The notes under the pieces were generated by a model. That model was given only the letters and a program-made list of their open reading frames with translations, had not been told where the DNA came from and did no database searches. Position numbers and translations under genes: made by a program. From JAYFRE01 sp034926235 (lineage in GTDB: Bacteria > Pseudomonadota > Alphaproteobacteria > Rhodospirillales > Magnetospirillaceae): 9,691 nt of DNA. Below, piece by piece: positions 7,321-9,691 of the stretch (its first letter is position 1; every line of letters begins with the position of its first letter). The stretch lies in contig JAYFRE010000109.1 of the NCBI GenBank assembly GCA_034926235.1, forward strand, positions 1 to 9,691, in the 5' to 3' direction.

Positions 7321-7336
7321 CGGGAAAATGCGATGA

Positions 7337-8026
7337 TCAGGCCAGGCTGGCCAAATCCAGCTTGAGACCCGCGCCCATCGTCGAGCTGAGCGAGATCTTC
7401 TTAAGATAGGTGCCCTTCGCGCCGGCCGGCTTGGCCTTGTTGATCGCGTCCACGAACGCCTTGACGTTCGCGACCAGAGCATCTTCGCTGAAGCTGGCTT
7501 TGCCGACGCCGGCATGGACGATGCCCGCCCGCTCGGCGCGGAACTGCACCTGCCCGCCCTTGGCGGCCTTGACCGCTTCGGCGACGTTCGGCGTCACGGT
7601 GCCCAGCTTCGGGTTCGGCATCAGGCCGCGCGGACCCAGAACCTTACCCAGACGCCCGACCAGACCCATCATATCGGGGCTGGCGATGCAGCGCTCGAAA
7701 TCCATCTTTCCAGCCTGGACTTCGTCGGCCAGTTCCTCGGCGCCGACGATGTCCGCGCCAGCGGCCCGGGCCTCATCGGCCTTGGCGCCCTTGGCGAAGA
7801 CGGCGACGCGGATGGTCTTGCCGGTGCCGTTGGGCAGCGAAACGACGCCACGGACCATCTGGTCGGCGTGACGCGGGTCGATGCCCAGATTGAGCGCCAC
7901 TTCGATGGTTTCGTCGAACTTGGCGGCGGCGTTGCCCTTCACGATCTTGACGGCTTCTTCGATGCTGTAGAAGCGTTCGCGGTCGATCGCGCTATAGGCG
8001 TTCTTCAAGCGTTTTCCTGCGGCCAT
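7337..8026 (-). CDS. rplA: 50S ribosomal protein L1
   Basis: L1 forms the mobile L1 stalk on 23S rRNA that guides deacylated tRNA out of the E site. In several bacteria it also represses the rplK-rplA operon by binding its mRNA. The product has 229 residues, slightly shorter than the 234 of E. coli and normal for the class. It shows the N-terminal MAAGKRLKNAYSAIDRERFY and the conserved domain II signature GPRGLMPNPKLGTVTPNV near residues 130-147, followed by KGGQVQFRAERAGIVHAGVG in the returning part of domain I. The ATG at 8026 lies four bases after the rplK stop. Its ribosome binding site, GTGGAG, is formed by the last codons of rplK, so translation of the two is likely coupled. TGA stop at 7337-7339. 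Confidence 0.98.
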   Translation of the reverse strand: MAAGKRLKNAYSAIDRERFYSIEEAVKIVKGNAAAKFDETIEVALNLGIDPRHADQMVRGVVSLPNGTGKTIRVAVFAKGAKADEARAAGADIVGAEELADEVQAGKMDFERCIASPDMMGLVGRLGKVLGPRGLMPNPKLGTVTPNVAEAVKAAKGGQVQFRAERAGIVHAGVGKASFSEDALVANVKAFVDAINKAKPAGAKGTYLKKISLSSTMGAGLKLDLASLA

Positions 8027-8030
8027 CGTT

Positions 8031-8459
8031 CTACTCCACCACCCGAATGCCCATGGAACGCGCCGACCCGACCACCATGGCGGCAGCGGCTTCGACGTCG
8101 TTGGCGTTCAAATCCTTCATCTTCTGGGCAGCGATGTCCCGAACCTGGGCCATCGTCACTTCGCCGACCGTTCCCTTGCCGGGGGTCTGCGTACCCTTCT
8201 GAATATTGGCCGCCTTCTTCAGGAAGTAGGTCACCGGCGGCGTCTTGGTGATGAAGGTAAAGGTGCGGTCGGCATAGGCGGTAATCACCACCGGAATCGG
8301 CATGCCAGGCTCCAGCCCCTGCGTCAGGGCATTGAACGCCTTGCAGAATTCCATGATGTTCAAACCGCGCTGGCCCAGGGCCGGCCCGATCGGCGGAGAG
8401 GGGTTGGCCTTACCCGCCGGCACTTGCAGCTTGATATAGCCAATGATCTTTTTTGCCAT
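8031..8459 (-). CDS. rplK: 50S ribosomal protein L11
   Basis: L11 binds the GTPase-associated region of 23S rRNA at the stalk base beside L10. It is needed for EF-G function and for RelA sensing of uncharged tRNA. The 142-residue product begins MAKKIIGYIKLQVPAGKANP. The N-terminal domain proline cluster, Pro22, Pro23 and Pro26 in PPIGPALGQRG, is the known thiostrepton contact region and is wild type. The C-terminal RNA-binding domain (about 75-142) carries KGTVGEVTMAQVRDIAAQK and ends SMGIRVVE. The ATG at 8459 has GAGG (8468-8471) eight bases upstream. It sits 111 bases after nusG and 4 bases before rplA, so it heads a two-gene L11 unit. No anomalies. Confidence 0.98.
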   Translation of the reverse strand: MAKKIIGYIKLQVPAGKANPSPPIGPALGQRGLNIMEFCKAFNALTQGLEPGMPIPVVITAYADRTFTFITKTPPVTYFLKKAANIQKGTQTPGKGTVGEVTMAQVRDIAAQKMKDLNANDVEAAAAMVVGSARSMGIRVVE

Positions 8460-8570
8460 TTCTCAAACCTCGGTCTTCATGAACCCGGGTGGCGGTGCGG
8501 CCATGGCTGGCCTCCCGCCGTCACAACGCCGCGAAACCCCGGAGTCTCGCGCCATCGAGGGGATGACCCC
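8460..8570 (-). other. nusG-rplK intergenic leader
   Basis: This is a 111-base gap without a credible gene. In the sense of transcription it has three short inverted repeats: GGGG/CCCC right after the nusG stop, GCGAG/TTCGC in the middle (one G-U), and GGCCA/TGGCC around GCCA nearer to rplK. None has a T-run, so no terminator is supported. In E. coli, L1 represses rplK-rplA by binding near the rplK start; this leader is where such a site would lie, but I cannot identify the L1 motif with confidence. A five-codon frame, ATG to TGA at 8480-8463, overlaps the rplK ribosome binding site. Confidence 0.4.
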
Positions 8571-9101
8571 CTAAAGTTTTTCGACCTGCGAATATTCCAG
8601 CTCGACCGGAGTGGAGCGGCCAAAGATCGAAACCGCGACCTTGAGACGGGCCTTTTCCTGATCGACTTCCTCGACCAGCCCGTTGAAGGAGGTGAAAGGA
8701 CCGTCGGAGACGCGCACCTGCTCGCCGATCTCGAACACGATCGAGGGACGCGGGCGGTCGATACCGTCCTGGACCTGCTTCATGATCCGCGTGGCCTCGG
8801 ACTCGCTGATCGGCACCGGACGCCCCTTGCCACCCAGGAAGCCGGACACTTTCGGCGTGTCCTTCACCAGGTGCCAGGTCTCGTCCGTCAGATCCATCTT
8901 CACCAGCACATAGCCGGGAAAGAATTTGCGCTCGGCATTGACCTTGGCGCCGCGCCGGACCTCGACGACCTCTTCGACAGGGACCAGAATTTGCTCGAAT
9001 CGTTCGGCCAACCCCTTTTGCTCCGCCTGCTCGCGGATGGATTGGGCGACCTTCTTTTCGAAACCGGAATAAACGTGCAGAACGTACCAGCGGAAAGCCA
9101 T
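8571..9101 (-). CDS. nusG: Transcription termination/antitermination factor NusG
   Basis: NusG binds the beta' clamp of RNA polymerase. It suppresses pausing, links polymerase to the leading ribosome through S10, and contacts Rho. The 176-residue protein begins MAFRWYVLHVYSGFEKKVAQ. The NGN domain (about 1-118) contains ERKFFPGYVLVKMDL at 57-71, its conserved core. The KOW domain (about 122-176) contains GEQVRVSDGPFTSFNGLVEE at 126-145. I choose the ATG at 9101 because the family always starts this way; a longer frame reaching to 9242 would overlap secE and add unrelated residues. The start lies five bases after the secE stop, and GGGAG in the last secE codons serves as ribosome binding site. 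The secE-nusG pair is conserved across bacteria. TAG stop at 8571-8573. Confidence 0.98.
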   Translation of the reverse strand: MAFRWYVLHVYSGFEKKVAQSIREQAEQKGLAERFEQILVPVEEVVEVRRGAKVNAERKFFPGYVLVKMDLTDETWHLVKDTPKVSGFLGGKGRPVPISESEATRIMKQVQDGIDRPRPSIVFEIGEQVRVSDGPFTSFNGLVEEVDQEKARLKVAVSIFGRSTPVELEYSQVEKL

Positions 9102-9106
9102 GGGGG

Positions 9107-9304
9107 TCACACTCCCAGCCCGAAGATCAGTTTGACGCCCCAGGCGAAAAACTGGTCGATCACCAGGAAGAACAGCGAAGCCAGCACCGCCATCGCGAAC
9201 ACCATGGCGGTGGACACCATGGTTTCCTTGCGCGACGGCCACGTGACCTTCGACACTTCCGTGCGCACCTGGCGGAAAAATAGTGCCGGATTGATCTTCG
9301 TCAT
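9107..9304 (-). CDS. secE: Preprotein translocase subunit SecE
   Basis: SecE is the small essential subunit of the SecYEG channel in the inner membrane and clamps the two halves of SecY. The 65-residue product is the short, single-span form common outside enteric bacteria, whereas E. coli SecE has three spans. The cytoplasmic amphipathic part (residues 1-28) holds the family signature EVSKVTWPSRKE at 16-27. One hydrophobic segment, about residues 30-50, is followed by an apolar tail to FGLGV. The ATG at 9304 has GAGAG only three bases upstream, with more purines just before it, so the ribosome binding site is poor but the start matches the family. It overlaps nothing, follows tRNA-Trp by 59 bases and directly precedes nusG. 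Confidence 0.96.
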   Translation of the reverse strand: MTKINPALFFRQVRTEVSKVTWPSRKETMVSTAMVFAMAVLASLFFLVIDQFFAWGVKLIFGLGV

Positions 9305-9363
9305 GAACTCTCGTCGCCTTTGTGAAGGCCCAAACTAAAGACGCCGGAATGCTCCGCGCATGG
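9305..9363 (-). other. tRNA-Trp to secE spacer
   Basis: This 59-base spacer contains a small perfect stem GCCTT/AAGGC around CACA, just upstream of the secE ribosome binding site. I see no terminator or clear promoter, so secE may be transcribed through the tRNA gene. In that case the tRNA 3' end would be produced by processing in this spacer. Confidence 0.35.
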
Positions 9364-9439
9364 TGGCAGGAGTGGAGGGGCTCGAACCCCCAGCCCCCGG
9401 TTTTGGAGACCGGTGCTCTACCAGTTGAGCTACACTCCT
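9364..9439 (-). tRNA. trnW: tRNA-Trp (anticodon CCA), 3' CCA encoded
   Basis: The 76-base gene folds as a canonical cloverleaf. The acceptor stem AGGAGTG/CACTCCT is perfect, the D arm GCTC/GAGC has loop AACTGGTA, and the anticodon stem CCGGT/ACCGG has loop CTCCAAA giving anticodon CCA for Trp (UGG). The variable region is five bases, and the T arm is GGGGG/CCCTC (one G-U) with loop TTCGAGC. The discriminator base is G, as expected for bacterial tRNA-Trp, and the terminal CCA is encoded (9366-9364). It lies between tuf and secE, a widely conserved arrangement. A strong hairpin precedes its 5' end by nine bases. Confidence 0.98.
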
Positions 9440-9448
9440 AGACCCGAG

Positions 9449-9477
9449 CCGCCGCTTCTGCTTTCGCAAAGCGGCGG
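9449..9477 (-). promoter_or_regulatory. GC-rich hairpin with GAAA loop between tuf and tRNA-Trp
   Basis: In the sense of transcription, CCGCCGCTT (9477-9469) pairs perfectly with AAGCGGCGG (9457-9449). The stem continues as TGC/GCA past one bulged G and closes on a GAAA tetraloop, giving 12 bp in all. The downstream bases GCTCGGGTCT have no T-run, so it is not a standard intrinsic terminator. It could protect the 3' end of the tuf message, cause Rho-linked termination, or guide 5' processing of the tRNA precursor. These roles are inference. Confidence 0.5.
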
Positions 9478-9546
9478 TGACCGGTCAAATCCCGCAAGGT
9501 CCCCCGCCGCGACGAGGCACGGCTGAAGGAACCACGCGTTATATAC

Positions 9547-9691
9547 TTACTCGATGATCTTGGCAACCACGCCGGCGCCGACGGTGCGTCCGCCTTCGCG
9601 AATAGCGAAGCGCAGACCCTCGTCCATGGCGATCGGAGCGATCAATTCGATCTCCATCGTCACGTTATCGCCGGGCATCACCATCTCCGTG
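9547..9691 (-). CDS. tuf: Elongation factor Tu (C-terminal fragment, cut by window edge)
   Basis: EF-Tu is the GTPase that delivers aminoacyl-tRNA to the ribosome. Only the last 47 residues are in the window, the end of beta-barrel domain 3, which helps bind tRNA. The visible segments MVMPGDNVTMEIELIAPIAM and GLRFAIREGGRTVGAGVVAK are near-identical to the family, and the protein ends KIIE before TAA at 9547-9549. The position equivalent to E. coli Ala375, a known kirromycin-resistance site, is Ala in RFAIREGG, hence wild type. Alphaproteobacteria often carry two tuf copies; the one beside tRNA-Trp-secE-nusG corresponds to tufB in older naming. The 107 bases to the tRNA hold one strong hairpin and no clear promoter. 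Confidence 0.97.
   Translation of the reverse strand, partial: TEMVMPGDNVTMEIELIAPIAMDEGLRFAIREGGRTVGAGVVAKIIE

Larger units (their letters stand above)
6947..7336 (-). other. rplA-rplJ intergenic region: structured leader of the L10 operon
   Basis: This 390-base gap has no supportable gene. In the sense of transcription it contains: an 11-bp hairpin (7293-7320) 16 bases after the rplA stop; a 6-bp stem TGGGTG/CACCCA (7264-7278); the candidate L10 leader core (7185-7249); a stem GGCCAACC/GGTTTGGCC with one bulged T (7081-7121); an 8-bp stem CCGCCTCG/CGAGGCGG around AAA (7055-7073); and an imperfect hairpin (6965-6993) just before the rplJ ribosome binding site. Two short motifs occur twice, TTTGGGGCG and TTTGAAGA. 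Such density suggests post-transcriptional control of rplJ-rplL. I did not find a promoter matching a clear -35/-10 consensus, although one may exist here. Confidence 0.65.

Noticed and set aside
6948..7409. Plus-strand frames of about 94-153 codons in the rplA-rplJ gap
   Set aside because: They overlap the structured leader and the end of rplA, have Arg/Pro-rich composition typical of noncoding GC-rich DNA, and show no recognisable domain.
9102..9242. N-terminal extension of NusG by 47 residues from ATG at 9242
   Set aside because: It lies inside secE in another frame and does not resemble NusG; MAFRWYVLHVYSGFEKK is the family start.
8424..9338. A 304-codon plus-strand frame opposite nusG and secE
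   Set aside because: It is antisense to two clearly recognised genes, with no independent coding evidence.
1..9691. A novel defence, mobile or biosynthetic system
   Set aside because: Both strands were read for transposases, integrases, CRISPR repeats, toxin-antitoxin pairs and unfamiliar coding blocks. All coding space is taken by conserved housekeeping genes; only the noncoding gaps hold unexplained structure.

Overview
This window is a conserved translation/transcription housekeeping cluster. Every gene I recognise lies on the minus strand, so transcription runs from high to low coordinates. In transcription order it reads: end of tuf (EF-Tu), tRNA-Trp(CCA), secE, nusG, rplK, rplA, rplJ, rplL, rpoB and the first 500 codons of rpoC. 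The window cuts off the 5' part of tuf and the 3' part of rpoC. All proteins look intact, with normal family lengths and key residues; I saw no insertion sequence, phage gene, CRISPR array, frameshift or sign of horizontal transfer.

The organism is most likely an alphaproteobacterium, probably near Rhodospirillales (for example Magnetospirillum-like). The base composition is GC-rich. RpoC begins MNELMKIFGQASGAQAFDQI, RpoB is 1389 residues long (longer than the 1342 of E. coli) and NusG is 176 residues; all three fit that class. The order placement is inference only.

The genes form three functional blocks. At the right end are EF-Tu and tRNA-Trp (9364-9691), then the export and elongation factors SecE and NusG (8571-9304), which are nearly contiguous. 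In the middle are the L11 operon (rplK-rplA, 4 bases apart) and, after a 390-base gap, the L10 operon (rplJ-rplL). At the left are the RNA polymerase beta and beta' subunits, preceded by a 263-base gap. Together they supply the ribosomal stalk and its base (L11, L10, L7/L12, L1), the factor that docks on the stalk (EF-Tu), the polymerase core and its elongation factor.

The less ordinary content is in the gaps. The rplA-rplJ gap carries a candidate L10-leader RNA with a kink-turn-like internal loop, plus several other hairpins. The rplL-rpoB gap has a 16-bp hairpin and an eight-T tract between two GCCGGC copies. The rpoB-rpoC gap has a perfect 10-bp hairpin followed by five Ts that looks like a weak intrinsic terminator or attenuator. 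A hairpin with a GAAA loop sits just upstream of tRNA-Trp. I found no new protein system; the candidates worth following are these RNA elements.
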